64,000 nucleotides of DNA from CAYRFF01 sp964436125 (GCA_964436125.1 CAYTBT010000001.1:1-64000); one strand, 5' to 3'; counted from the first letter of the stretch, positions 18,604 through 27,406 are shown. Numbers and translations: made by a program. The notes: generated from the letters alone by a model not told the origin.

Positions 18604-19833
18604 TTAAGCGGAATTAAGTGTTATTTCTGTTATTTCCGGCAATATGCCTACTCTCCCCGGATATCCGAGGCATCCAAGCCCCCTATTTACATAGATAAAC
18701 TGATTTCCTGATTGATATAGACCCGCCCATTCCTCATACATATATTGACTGGGACTCCACCGAATAACTCCCGGTATTTCTATCCCAAATTGAAAGCCAT
18801 GCGTATGCCCTGATAGAGTCAGTGCGATATCCCTGTATTCTTTATTAACTTCATAATCCCAGTGTGTCGGATCATGTGAAAGTAAGAGCTTAAACACAGC
18901 GTGTTCTGCTCCTAAATATGCTTTCTTTAGGTCTCCCTCTCGAGGAAATCGTTCAATTGTTGAGTAATTCTCTACACCTATGATAGCAAGTGGCTCACCA
19001 TTAATCATTATGATGCGGTTTTCATTTCTCAGTAAATCCCAGCCCATTTGAGCTTGAATTTCTGCCAGACGTGATAGGTTATCAGCCTTGGATTGCGGGC
19101 TATCCCAGTCAACATAGTCGCCATAATCATGATTGCCCAAGATGGAATATACTCCATGGGGAGCTTTAATATGTTTAAAAATATCGATAAATCTTTCCGC
19201 TTCTTCTGCCTTATCGTTCACGAGATCACCGGTAAACACTACGATATCAGGCTCTGCATTATTTATCATCGTCACTACTTGTTTGAGCGGCTCCTTAAAG
19301 ACAAATGTCCCTGCGTGAATGTCACTTATCTGTATTATCTTCAAGCCTTCCAGTTCCTTCGGTAAACCAGAAATACCGATTACCTCTTTTCTCATGGTAA
19401 ATCTATACTGATTTCTGAGTAAGCCATATATCAATGATGCTGTAGGCAAGGCAGCCAGACCAAGTGCCATATTCCTGACAAATCTCGTCCGAGACGCATC
19501 GTATCCTCCATTTTTCCCTTGCCATAAATGGATTATATACCTCAATCCCCGGTAAATATCTTCTATGAGAAAAGGCAATACCATAAATAGCTTGGATAAA
19601 TATGCTATAAAGGCTATTGCCCTGAGGTATATTAATGCGGTGTGTGGCAGAAAATTCCCCATCATATAATCTGCCAGAACTAGGAGAAAAATACAGAATG
19701 AAGACCAGTAAAATAGCGTAAATATCAATCCCGCTACATTCCCTAAGCTTTTGATGAATCCTCCTAGCGCAGCATATATATAATAATCAAGAAGGAAGAG
19801 TATCGCGACAAATATGAGTATCTTTAATTTCAC
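18604..19833 (-). CDS. Membrane-anchored metallophosphoesterase
   Basis: A 409-residue protein with three or four N-terminal membrane segments (about 3-95) and a calcineurin-like phosphoesterase domain from about 160. The metal ligands are visible: D171 and H173 in SDIHAG, D203 in TGDLVND, N234-H235 in GNHDYGD, a SHDPTHW segment, and GHTHGF near 354. It resembles the YkuE/YaeI group, which act on phospholipid headgroups or lipid-linked phosphates at the membrane. The substrate here is unknown. It is probably monocistronic. Confidence 0.88.
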   Translation of the reverse strand: MKLKILIFVAILFLLDYYIYAALGGFIKSLGNVAGLIFTLFYWSSFCIFLLVLADYMMGNFLPHTALIYLRAIAFIAYLSKLFMVLPFLIEDIYRGLRYIIHLWQGKNGGYDASRTRFVRNMALGLAALPTASLIYGLLRNQYRFTMRKEVIGISGLPKELEGLKIIQISDIHAGTFVFKEPLKQVVTMINNAEPDIVVFTGDLVNDKAEEAERFIDIFKHIKAPHGVYSILGNHDYGDYVDWDSPQSKADNLSRLAEIQAQMGWDLLRNENRIIMINGEPLAIIGVENYSTIERFPREGDLKKAYLGAEHAVFKLLLSHDPTHWDYEVNKEYRDIALTLSGHTHGFQFGIEIPGVIRWSPSQYMYEEWAGLYQSGNQFIYVNRGLGCLGYPGRVGILPEITEITLNSA

Positions 19834-20110
19834 ACCTGTTAAACGCTGAAGCTGATTCCGTATTTTCTATAGGATAAAGATTCTTGTGCTTGATGCATAA
19901 GTCGATTCTGCAGCATGACAATAGAAGATATAGAACTTGCAATGAATAATCAGATCACTATGTGTAAAAAAGACAGGATTCTATTCTACCCAAAACATAC
20001 AATAAGCCAGAGGTGCACATGGTAGAAATATGACTAAGAATAATTCTGCAAGCCAGATCCACATCCTATAAATGAAAGCAATCTAGAAGGGCAATTAAGG
20101 AATGCATATA
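19834..20110. other. Intergenic region with a partial repeat end
   Basis: No gene. At 19988-20004 the word ACCCAAAACATACAATA matches 16 of 17 bases of the left end of the MITE-like element at 26249-26265. No matching right end is visible at the expected distance, so this may be a decayed or solo end. Confidence 0.4.
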
Positions 20111-20148
20111 AAGAAAAATGTCGACCGTCAGGTGACCATCGACATTTT
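20111..20148 (-). terminator. rplS terminator
   Basis: Arms AAAATGTCGA (20115-20124) and TCGACATTTT (20139-20148) form a perfect 10-bp stem. On the minus strand it is followed by TTTTTCTT. It lies 29 bp after the rplS stop. Confidence 0.85.
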
Positions 20149-20177
20149 AACTTAATTATAATCCGCCCAATTATTTA

Positions 20178-20531
20178 CTACTTATATGTTTGTTTCTCTT
20201 TAATACGGGACTTCTTACCGGCTCTATTGCGGAGATAGAACAATCTAGCCCGTCTCACTTTACCACGTTTTACAACACGGATTACAGTGATATTTGGGGA
20301 AGCAAGTGGGAAAATACGCTCTACCCCCACACCGTGGGACACTTTCCTTATTGTAAATGTCTTATTCTTACCATGTCCGCTCTTCTGGAGAATAACACCT
20401 CGGAAAGACTGTGGTCTTTCTTTTTCACCCTCAACAATCTTATAGGTTACCTCTATCGTATCACCTGCATGAAATTCCGGATACTCGGGAAGATTTACAA
20501 GCTTGTCTTCTACATATTTTATTAAATCCAT
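20178..20531 (-). CDS. rplS: 50S ribosomal protein L19
   Basis: A 117-residue protein of normal length with the L19 landmarks: an N-terminal DLIKYVE helix, GDTIEVTYKIVEG, the QSFRGVILQKSG strand, TFTIRKVSHGVGVERIFPL, and a basic C-terminus with VRRARLFYLRNRAGK. It sits at the 30S-50S interface of the ribosome. It stands alone here rather than with trmD, as often in Bacteroidota, and has its own consensus promoter and terminator. Confidence 0.98.
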   Translation of the reverse strand: MDLIKYVEDKLVNLPEYPEFHAGDTIEVTYKIVEGEKERPQSFRGVILQKSGHGKNKTFTIRKVSHGVGVERIFPLASPNITVIRVVKRGKVRRARLFYLRNRAGKKSRIKEKQTYK

Positions 20532-20565
20532 AATGCTTTATTTACACCTCTCTTAAAAAGTGCTG

Positions 20566-20595
20566 CAAATATACAACTATTCTTCATTAATCCAA
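20566..20595 (-). promoter_or_regulatory. rplS promoter, Bacteroidota consensus
   Basis: Read on the minus strand: TTG (20593-20595), exactly 19 bp, then TATATTTG (20566-20573). This matches the Bacteroidota -33/-7 pattern TTG, 19-21 bp, TAnnTTTG and predicts a leader of roughly 30 nt. Confidence 0.85.
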
Positions 20596-20888
20596 GGCTT
20601 TTTTAATCTCTCTTCAATTTTTAATTGCCTATCCCTATATTTTCCCTCAATTGCCGATTGGTTAGTGGCAAGTTAGGAACATATTATCCGCTGATTATCA
20701 GATTAATAGCCGTAATTCAAAAACCCTGGCACCTACAAATACTTTGACTCAAGAGATATAAAAGTTTAAAAATATAGATGCTCATTCCTCACCTGAAATT
20801 ACCTCCGATCAATTCCGCCAGCTGTGCAGCACATATAATAAGCACTATAAACCCGGTTTCAATAAGCTGCAACCGGTTCACCGTATAT

Positions 20889-21407
20889 TTACACCTTATC
20901 CATTACTGTGCCACAATGCTCACAAGTACGTTTCTGTACGTCATTAATATACGCCTCCAGTGCTTCCTTCAATTGATTCACGATATCCTTCAAGGCAAAT
21001 GTCTCCTCGTTGAGCTTTTTATCACAATTCTCGCAGTACCATATCAATTTATCCATTTCACCTTCTCTACGTACCCTTTCCAGCACAAGTCCCACAGTCC
21101 CGGCAGGACGCTGTGGCGAATGCGGAGTGTGTGGCGGAAGGAGAAACATCTCACCTTCTTTAATAGGAATATCAACTCGCTGGCCATCTTCATCAATCGT
21201 GCGCAAGGTAATATCCCCTTCAATCTGATAGAATAGTTCCTCGCCATCTTGGAAATGATAATCCTTCCTGCCATTGGGGCCGCCGACAATCATCACAATA
21301 AAGTCATCGGTGTCCTGATAAATTTTTTTATTTCCTACAGGTGGCTTTAACAGGTCTCTATTGTCATCAATCCACTTCTGAAGATTAAACGGTTTGGAGA
21401 TTTTCAT
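20889..21407 (-). CDS. nbaC: 3-hydroxyanthranilate 3,4-dioxygenase
   Basis: Cupin-type iron dioxygenase of the kynurenine pathway, opening 3-hydroxyanthranilate to aminocarboxymuconate semialdehyde. The 172-residue length fits the bacterial form. Probable iron ligands are H51, E57 and H96, with substrate-binding arginines R47 and R100 and E110. The C-terminal rubredoxin-like iron site has C125-x2-C128 and C162-x2-C165. Its divergent neighbour is an SDR protein, and the SDR promoter lies inside the 5' end of this gene. A weak hairpin (CCGGTT/AACCGG at 20853-20876) lies just downstream. Other kynurenine genes are not in the window. Confidence 0.93.
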   Translation of the reverse strand: MKISKPFNLQKWIDDNRDLLKPPVGNKKIYQDTDDFIVMIVGGPNGRKDYHFQDGEELFYQIEGDITLRTIDEDGQRVDIPIKEGEMFLLPPHTPHSPQRPAGTVGLVLERVRREGEMDKLIWYCENCDKKLNEETFALKDIVNQLKEALEAYINDVQKRTCEHCGTVMDKV

Positions 21408-21423
21408 GTCTTCTGTATTTTTG
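21393..21423 (+). promoter_or_regulatory. SDR gene promoter inside the divergent dioxygenase gene
   Basis: TTTG (21393-21396), 19 bp, TATTTTTG (21416-21423): a full Bacteroidota consensus promoter. The -33 box lies within the first codons of the divergent dioxygenase gene. The predicted leader is about 60 nt. Confidence 0.75.
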
Positions 21424-21488
21424 TATATGATTAATTCAACTTACATTACGCGCATCAAGGTACGGAATATTCAATAAATACAGAAAAT

Positions 21489-22277
21489 ATGATGAATACT
21501 GATTTAAGTGGAAAGCATGCTCTTATCGGCGGCGCTTCCAAAGGAATAGGAAAGGCAGTTGCCTACGAGCTTGCCTCTCTCGGTGCCGATGTCACACTCC
21601 TGGCTCGTTCTGAAGCCTTGCTGGATGAATTGCTTCAACAATTACCCGATAATGGCGATCAGCATCACAGCTATGCGGTAGTGGATTTTGATGAGCTCAA
21701 TCAGCTTAAAGATTTATTGAATAGACTTACGTCAAATACGCGGTTTCATATCGTTCTCAATAATTCCGGCGGTCCTGCAGGTGGCCCGATTGTCGACGCA
21801 GACATCCAGGAATTCTCTTCGGCATTCCAAAGGCATATTCTCGCAAGCCATCTTATCATGCAAGCTACGCTTCCCGGAATGATTGAAGCTCATTATGGAC
21901 GTTTTATCAATATTATTTCTACTTCCGTCAAAGAACCAATCCCCGGACTCGGTGTGTCTAATACCATCCGCGGCGCAATGGGCAACTGGGCAAAAACCCT
22001 CGCAAGTGAAGTGGGGAAATACGGTATCACCGTAAATAACGTGCTGCCCGGCTATACCGGAACCGATCGCTTGAAAAATATTATTGCCAATCGCGCTTCC
22101 GGACAAAATATCACCGAGGAACAAGTTGCACAAGCTATGAAATCCAATGTCCCTTTCGGCAGATTTGCAGAGCCTCCTGAAATTGCTGTTGTCGTCGCTT
22201 TTCTCGCATCGCCCGCAGCATCTTATATCAATGGTATTAATGTTCCTGTCGATGGTGGCAGAACCAAAAGCCTCTAA
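21489..22277 (+). CDS. SDR-family protein with a degenerate catalytic tetrad
   Basis: A 262-residue Rossmann protein of the short-chain dehydrogenase/reductase class. The nucleotide loop is GGASKGIG (14-21), with Gly in place of the usual Thr. S144 is in the catalytic serine position, but the YxxxK pair appears as S157-x3-R161. This agrees with the BKR-like SDR subgroup known to lack a canonical tetrad. NNSGG and the terminal INVPVDGG segments are typical. It may reduce or isomerise a substrate linked to aromatic degradation, as suggested by the adjacent dioxygenase; this is inference. It starts 81 bp from the divergent dioxygenase start. Confidence 0.85.
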   Translation: MMNTDLSGKHALIGGASKGIGKAVAYELASLGADVTLLARSEALLDELLQQLPDNGDQHHSYAVVDFDELNQLKDLLNRLTSNTRFHIVLNNSGGPAGGPIVDADIQEFSSAFQRHILASHLIMQATLPGMIEAHYGRFINIISTSVKEPIPGLGVSNTIRGAMGNWAKTLASEVGKYGITVNNVLPGYTGTDRLKNIIANRASGQNITEEQVAQAMKSNVPFGRFAEPPEIAVVVAFLASPAASYINGINVPVDGGRTKSL

Positions 22278-22408
22278 TTTCATCAGTTTGCCATTATTTT
22301 AATATCGACGCGGGCTTTTAGACCTTGCTTGTGTAGAGTAATCTATGCCCATCAATTGCAGAATTTTATTTGCGAAAGCTCATTTATAAATATAATTGTG
22401 GAATAAAT

Positions 22409-22633
22409 TGTGGATAAAAACTCCATGAAAAACCCTATAAACTATAGGCAAAATTACAGCCTTGCCAATGGATAATATTGCCTATCATCTCAATGTCACA
22501 ATTACATATTAGTGAAAATATTATATGACTTCTTTTTATTAAGAAAATGACAATCAATACATTCATGGACAATATTTTAAGTATAGAGACTTATCCACAT
22601 GTGTGAATAAGTATTGAGGACTGATTAACCACA
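22409..22633. promoter_or_regulatory. Cluster of DnaA boxes upstream of nrdJ
   Basis: TGTGGATAA at 22409-22417 and TTATCCACA at 22591-22599 are perfect DnaA boxes. TGTGAATAA at 22602-22610 fits TTATNCACA in reverse and faces the second box across 2 bp. TTAACCACA at 22625-22633 is one base off. A possible -7 box TATATTTA lies at 22650-22657. The 454-bp gap between the SDR gene and nrdJ is otherwise non-coding, with one dispersed 12-bp motif at 22368-22379. No cobalamin riboswitch was recognised. Confidence 0.6.
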
Positions 22634-22731
22634 TATACTGATTAATCCTTATATTTATCGTCTCTTAAAGAGCGCCCAATCAAAAAGGCAAGATTACATA
22701 TTATTTTTTAACATTAGAAGAGATTTTATCT

Positions 22732-25293
22732 ATGAGTAGGAATGCAGCACTTACAAAAGAAAAAACATACGGCTTCGATGAAGTAAAAGAAGCGGCAACA
22801 GAATATTTTCACGGCGATGAACTCGCCGCAACAACCTGGATGAACAAATACGCGGTCAAGACATCCGATGGCAGATATCTGGAGAAGACACCGGATGCAA
22901 TGCACCGGAGAATGGCTCGAGAATTTGCCAGAATTGAAGAAAAATACAGAGAATCAAGTAAAATTAACGGAACATATATAAAGCTTTCCGACTATGGGAA
23001 AGAAAGAGAAGCCCTAGATAATGAGAAGATTTATAGCTTATTTAAAGACTTTGGATACATTATCCCACAAGGCAGCGTAATGGCGGGACTCGGAAATCGG
23101 CAGGTAATTTCCTCCTTGTCAAACTGCGTTGTTGTCCCATCAGTATATGACTCATACGGTGGTATTCTACATACCGATCAACAGTTGGCACAATTATTTA
23201 AACGCCGCTGTGGAGTCGGTGTAGATATTAGCAATTTACGTCCGAGTGGAGGACTCGTCTCCAATGCTGCCGGCACCTCAACCGGAGCGGTAAGTTTTAT
23301 GGAGCGCTTTTCCAATACCACACGAGAAGTTGCACAGAACGGTAGAAGAGGCGCATTAATGTTGACCATTGATGTTGCGCACCCGGATGTAGAGGATTTT
23401 ATTACCATAAAACAAGACCTGACAAAAGTCACAGGAGCCAATGTTTCTATAAGACTTTCCGATGAATTCATGGAAGCAGTCGCACACGATGAAGACTATA
23501 CGCATCGATGGCCGATTGATTCCGATGAACCGGAATATGAGAAAACGATCCGTGCGAGAGACTTATGGGACACAATTATACAATGCGCACATAATACTGC
23601 TGAGCCCGGCTTGATTTTCTGGGATAGACAGCACGATTACAGCACCTCTTCCGTATATCCCGGCTACGAAAATGATTCTACCAATCCCTGTAGTGAAATC
23701 GCTATGCAAGGCGGAGATTCTTGTCGCCTCATCGCATTAAATCTCTACAACTTTGTAGAAAATCCATTTACTAAGGAGGCGAGATTCAACCACGAGGAGT
23801 TTTATAAGGTAAGCTATGAGGCACAACGTTTAATGGATGATCTCGTAGATCTTGAGCTTGAAGCTGTTGAGCGGATACTCGATAAAATCGATAGCGATCC
23901 GGAGCCGGATCACATTAAACGGGTGGAACGGGAAACCTGGGAATTACTGTACAAAAACGGGAAAGAAGGCCGGCGTACGGGTCTCGGATTCACCGCTATG
24001 GGAGATGCAATTGCGGCATTGGGATTGAAATTTGATTCCGAAGATGCTATTGCGGTCATGGATGACCTGATGCGTACAAAGTGCCGCGCAGAATTTGATT
24101 CTTCAATAGATATGGCACTTGAGCGAGGCAAATTCAAGGGTTTTGACCCGGAGATTGAACACAAGTCAGAGTTTATCCAGATGATGCAAGAAGAATTTCC
24201 CGATGTTTATGCACGTATGATGGAAATCGGAAGAAGAAATATCAGTATTTCTACCGTAGCACCTACAGGCACTTTAAGCATGCTTGCCCAGACTTCATCA
24301 GGGATTGAGCCTGTGTACATGTTGAGTTATAAGCGCCGTAGAAAAGTCAACCCTAGCGATCCTAGTGCCAGAGTGGATTTTACAGATGATATGGGTGATT
24401 CATGGCAGGAATTTACCATCTATCATCCCAAACTTAAAGAGTGGATGCGGATTACAGGAGAAGATTCCATTGATGCAAGTCCTTATAATGGTTCTACTGC
24501 ACCAGAAATAGACTGGAAAAAACGAATTGAAATCCAGGCTACGGTACAGAAATATGTGACCCACTCCATAAGTTCTACAATTAATCTCCCCAAGGACGTG
24601 CCGGTTGATCGCGTGGGTGAAATTTATCTCAATGCCTGGAAAGAAGGCCTGAAAGGAATCACCGTTTATCGAGACGGCTCTAGAACCGGTGTCCTTGTAT
24701 CGGAAAGTGATGAGAAAGAAGAAAAGAAAACTAAGAAAAAACAAAACAATGCGGTTAAACGACCGGCAAAGCTAGAAGCCTCTGTGGTACGCTTTAAGAA
24801 TGACAACGTTACCTGGATGGCTGTCGTCGGAATCTTAAATGGAAGTCCGTATGAAATATTTACGGGACGTGCCGAAGATGTCTTTGCATTGCCTTCCTAT
24901 ATTCAACAAGGATGGGTGCTTAAAAATCGAGATGAATATGGCAAAAGCAGGTACGACTTTCAGTTTCTTGACAAGGACGGATACAGGGTTACTATTGAAG
25001 GTCTCAGTCGTTCATTCAATAAAGAATACTGGAATTACGCCAAGCTCATCTCCGGCGTCTTGCGACACGGCATGCCGCTTCCCTATGTCGTTGACCTCGT
25101 AGGAGGATTGAACCTCTTTGATGAAACGATAAATACGTGGAAAAATGGCGTTGTACGTGCATTAAAGAAGTTTATTCCCGATGGTACCGAGGCGGTAGAT
25201 AGAGTCTGTCCTGAATGCCACGATCCAGAAGGCTTGATCTATGAAGAAGGTTGTTTAAAATGTAAAAGTTGTGCTTATTCCAAGTGTGACTAA
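22732..25293 (+). CDS. nrdJ: Class II (adenosylcobalamin-dependent) ribonucleotide reductase
   Basis: Makes deoxyribonucleotides using a B12-generated radical. In 853 residues, C132 (SNCVV) and C331 are the redox pair, and N318, C320 and E322 in TNPCSEI form the radical site. PTGTLSML marks the phosphate-binding loop. After the barrel, a lysine-rich linker (about 665-680) leads to a TSCPD-type domain and a C-terminal zinc ribbon with four Cys pairs in the last 30 residues. No ATP-cone is present at the N-terminus. Oxygen-independent dNTP synthesis is implied. The upstream DnaA boxes suggest coupling to replication initiation. Confidence 0.96.
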   Translation: MSRNAALTKEKTYGFDEVKEAATEYFHGDELAATTWMNKYAVKTSDGRYLEKTPDAMHRRMAREFARIEEKYRESSKINGTYIKLSDYGKEREALDNEKIYSLFKDFGYIIPQGSVMAGLGNRQVISSLSNCVVVPSVYDSYGGILHTDQQLAQLFKRRCGVGVDISNLRPSGGLVSNAAGTSTGAVSFMERFSNTTREVAQNGRRGALMLTIDVAHPDVEDFITIKQDLTKVTGANVSIRLSDEFMEAVAHDEDYTHRWPIDSDEPEYEKTIRARDLWDTIIQCAHNTAEPGLIFWDRQHDYSTSSVYPGYENDSTNPCSEIAMQGGDSCRLIALNLYNFVENPFTKEARFNHEEFYKVSYEAQRLMDDLVDLELEAVERILDKIDSDPEPDHIKRVERETWELLYKNGKEGRRTGLGFTAMGDAIAALGLKFDSEDAIAVMDDLMRTKCRAEFDSSIDMALERGKFKGFDPEIEHKSEFIQMMQEEFPDVYARMMEIGRRNISISTVAPTGTLSMLAQTSSGIEPVYMLSYKRRRKVNPSDPSARVDFTDDMGDSWQEFTIYHPKLKEWMRITGEDSIDASPYNGSTAPEIDWKKRIEIQATVQKYVTHSISSTINLPKDVPVDRVGEIYLNAWKEGLKGITVYRDGSRTGVLVSESDEKEEKKTKKKQNNAVKRPAKLEASVVRFKNDNVTWMAVVGILNGSPYEIFTGRAEDVFALPSYIQQGWVLKNRDEYGKSRYDFQFLDKDGYRVTIEGLSRSFNKEYWNYAKLISGVLRHGMPLPYVVDLVGGLNLFDETINTWKNGVVRALKKFIPDGTEAVDRVCPECHDPEGLIYEEGCLKCKSCAYSKCD

Positions 25294-25300
25294 TATCAAT

Positions 25301-25339
25301 AAGGAAGATGTCACATAAAAATGGCATCTTCCTTTCTTT
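25301..25339 (+). terminator. nrdJ terminator
   Basis: AAGGAAGATG (25301-25310) and CATCTTCCTT (25325-25334) form a perfect 10-bp stem followed by TTTCTTT, directly after the nrdJ stop. It lies between convergent genes. Confidence 0.85.
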
Positions 25340-25387
25340 AATTATCTTTCACTTTTCAACCGATATGAATAGCAAGTCCGATTGCCT

Positions 25388-26110
25388 TTACTCTACGGGA
25401 ACTGCTTCCGCTTTCTTCTGTAAATCCTCGAGTTCTAGATTCTTTTCTTTCATTGCCCTTCTTTTACAAGTAAGACACAGCTCATTATCCCCTATTCCCC
25501 TTGCTTCCCATGCTTCTTTCACCGTTCCACCGTGCTTTTCACGGTTTTTTATATGATAGCAATCCTCATAGATATGATATTTGTTCCCATGATTGGTCCA
25601 GTAAACGCGGTCAACTCCATCATTTAATTGCTCTATAAGATCCGTCTGCTCATTAATCTGTTCAGTATATTTTTCTATGGATGCCGGATTAAAATCGTAG
25701 CCGGCAATACTGGCAACTAGAAGAGCAACGATAGCAATTGCGCCGGTTATCCCCTTTGTCTTTTTGCTTGTATCCTTATTGGCAAATATGAAGATAACAA
25801 GGGGTAGAAAAGCAATTACCGCCATAATTGAACCCAGTTGATTCTGAACGAAGAAGCGGAATTTATCTTTCTCTGATGCCGGGTCGAGATGATTGGCTTT
25901 CTTCCATAAATAGGAGCCGATAAGAGATAAAATAAGTATCCCTACAAGTGTTACGATAAGCCATGTCATCATTTCATCACTGAGCAACTCCATTATTGCA
26001 TAAACCTCACCCCCAATGGCTAGCAGCCACAGAATAATTGCAATTACCCGGTTGCGCTTTGCCTTTCCTTTTGCTTCATCAGTCGGTACAAATACTTTCT
26101 TGTCTGTCAT
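25388..26110 (-). CDS. Four-TM membrane protein with zinc-site-like C-terminal domain
   Basis: Unrecognised 240-residue protein. Membrane segments are at about 21-41, 50-67, 93-110 and 121-138. A short helical linker (about 143-163) leads to a small domain starting VYWTNHG. In it H179, C184, H186, C212 and C215 are spaced like an Ada-type or treble-clef zinc site, with the conserved pattern of a Tyr/His pair, a Cys, a GT..A segment and a final CxxC. The tail (220-240) is charged. The domain probably binds zinc at the cytoplasmic or periplasmic face; its role is unknown. The gene is convergent with nrdJ. Confidence 0.75.
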   Translation of the reverse strand: MTDKKVFVPTDEAKGKAKRNRVIAIILWLLAIGGEVYAIMELLSDEMMTWLIVTLVGILILSLIGSYLWKKANHLDPASEKDKFRFFVQNQLGSIMAVIAFLPLVIFIFANKDTSKKTKGITGAIAIVALLVASIAGYDFNPASIEKYTEQINEQTDLIEQLNDGVDRVYWTNHGNKYHIYEDCYHIKNREKHGGTVKEAWEARGIGDNELCLTCKRRAMKEKNLELEDLQKKAEAVPVE

Positions 26111-26249
26111 AATTTCTATTGTTATTCCTCGTCTTATCTGTAAATATAAGAATTATTTAATGTTATGCTTAATTTATCCGCGCTGTCTTCCCGATATTAA
26201 TGCAATACTTCCTTATGCTTCCGCAAATGAAAATGTTTAAATAATACAA
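26111..26249. other. Intergenic DNA left of the MITE-like element
   Basis: Non-coding. It contains an exact dispersed motif copy (26217-26228) and, at 26245-26249, the left TACAA target duplication. Confidence 0.5.
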
Positions 26250-26422
26250 CCCAAAACATGCAATAGAAATGCAAAAGGAAGTGCAAAAGCCACAGAAGAC
26301 AAGGGCTCGCGCAAGAATTTGGCTCGGAATCGTAGTAAGACTACGGTGAGAACCAAATTCGAGCAAGTGCTTGTATTCACAGGGTTGTGTGCTTATCTTC
26401 AATTTCTATTGCATGATTTGGG
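26250..26422. mobile_element. MITE-like 173-bp foldback element
   Basis: The ends are inverted repeats of 21 bp (26250-26270 and 26402-26422) identical at 20 positions, starting CCCAAA. They are flanked by a direct TACAA on both sides (26245-26249 and 26423-26427), as expected for a 5-bp target-site duplication. Internally GAATTTGG (26315-26322) faces CCAAATTC (26353-26360), and CGTAGT faces ACTACG around the centre (26331-26345), so the whole element can fold back. No transposase is encoded; a full-length parent would have to supply it. It sits between lpxH and the membrane protein gene. Confidence 0.75.
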
Positions 26423-26494
26423 TACAATGAATGATTAAATAAATAAATTTAGGTGAGCGAGAAACGGAATTCTTAAATTCTCGTGTGTTTCATA

Positions 26495-27277
26495 TCAAAT
26501 GCCTGTATAAATCGGTGTCTCTTTCTTAAAGGCCTGTACTTTTAGCTCTCCATCTTCCAATGTCGCATAGGTGCAATGGTGCATCCATTCTCCGAGATTG
26601 ACATAGCGACTTTTTCCATTACTGAGCACGACATCAATCGGCAAGTGCCTATGCCCAAAGATAAAATAGTCGATGGCATTTCCTGCTGCAATTACTTCTT
26701 CGCAATGTTGCAAGATAAATTCATCCTCGTGGTAGAATTTCTCTGGATTTTTATGTCCTTCGCGACTTTTGCGTGACCAAGCACGGGCAATTTTTACACC
26801 GATATCCGGATGGATCCACCGGAAAAGCATTTGCGCAAGCGGTGAGGAAAAGACTTTTTTTATTCTTTTATAGCCGACATCACCGGGACCGAGGCCATCG
26901 CCATGCCCCATTTCGATGTGCTTAGCTTGAATCGTTCTGCGTATCCGATCTTTGTGAACCGGAATATCAAATTCTTGCTCGAAGTAACCGAACATCCACA
27001 TGTCGTGATTGCCTGTAAACACTTCAATCGGCATACCGGCATCGCGGAGTTCAGCGATTTTCCCTAGAAAGCGTGTAAAGCCCTTGGGAATAACGGTCTT
27101 GTATTCATGCCAGAAGTCAAAGATATCTCCGAGGAGGAACAAGCCTCCTTTCTCCTTATCAAGGCTATCAAGCCAGTCGATGATAAGCTGCTCTCTCTCC
27201 CTTGCCTCGGCTCCTTCTTTTATGCCGAGATGAAAATCAGATGCAAAGTAATAAATCTGCCTGTCGTACGCATTCAT
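26495..27277 (-). CDS. lpxH: UDP-2,3-diacylglucosamine diphosphatase
   Basis: Lipid A pathway phosphoesterase that hydrolyses UDP-2,3-diacylglucosamine to lipid X and UMP. The 260-residue length and sequence fit the Bacteroidota LpxH branch. Metal ligands are visible: D14 and H16 in SDFHLG, D51 in GDIFDF, N90-H91 in TGNHD, then GHGDG and a C-terminal FGHRHLP. A -7 box TATCTTTG ends 5 bp before the ATG, which suggests a leaderless transcript. It contains one dispersed motif (26829-26840). lpxK is also in this window (44.5 kb), but the two are not linked. Confidence 0.93.
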   Translation of the reverse strand: MNAYDRQIYYFASDFHLGIKEGAEAREREQLIIDWLDSLDKEKGGLFLLGDIFDFWHEYKTVIPKGFTRFLGKIAELRDAGMPIEVFTGNHDMWMFGYFEQEFDIPVHKDRIRRTIQAKHIEMGHGDGLGPGDVGYKRIKKVFSSPLAQMLFRWIHPDIGVKIARAWSRKSREGHKNPEKFYHEDEFILQHCEEVIAAGNAIDYFIFGHRHLPIDVVLSNGKSRYVNLGEWMHHCTYATLEDGELKVQAFKKETPIYTGI

Positions 27278-27282
27278 TGTGG

Positions 27283-27290
27283 CAAAGATA
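27283..27290 (-). promoter_or_regulatory. -7 element abutting the lpxH start
   Basis: TATCTTTG on the minus strand matches TAnnTTTG. Only 5 bp separate it from the ATG. No TTG is at the usual distance, so it is a partial match. Confidence 0.4.
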
Positions 27291-27406
27291 GGAAATTAAA
27301 CACTGAAAGCGGATTGCTTCTACAATTCCACAAGCTATCTAGCTCCTATATGCATAGGATAACAATAAGGTAAATATATCCGAGGGAAAGAAGAATCGTA
27401 TTTGCT

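Noticed and set aside
22278..22731. Cobalamin riboswitch before nrdJ
   Set aside because: No B12-box-like or recognisable multi-stem layout was seen; B12 control is not supported by sequence.
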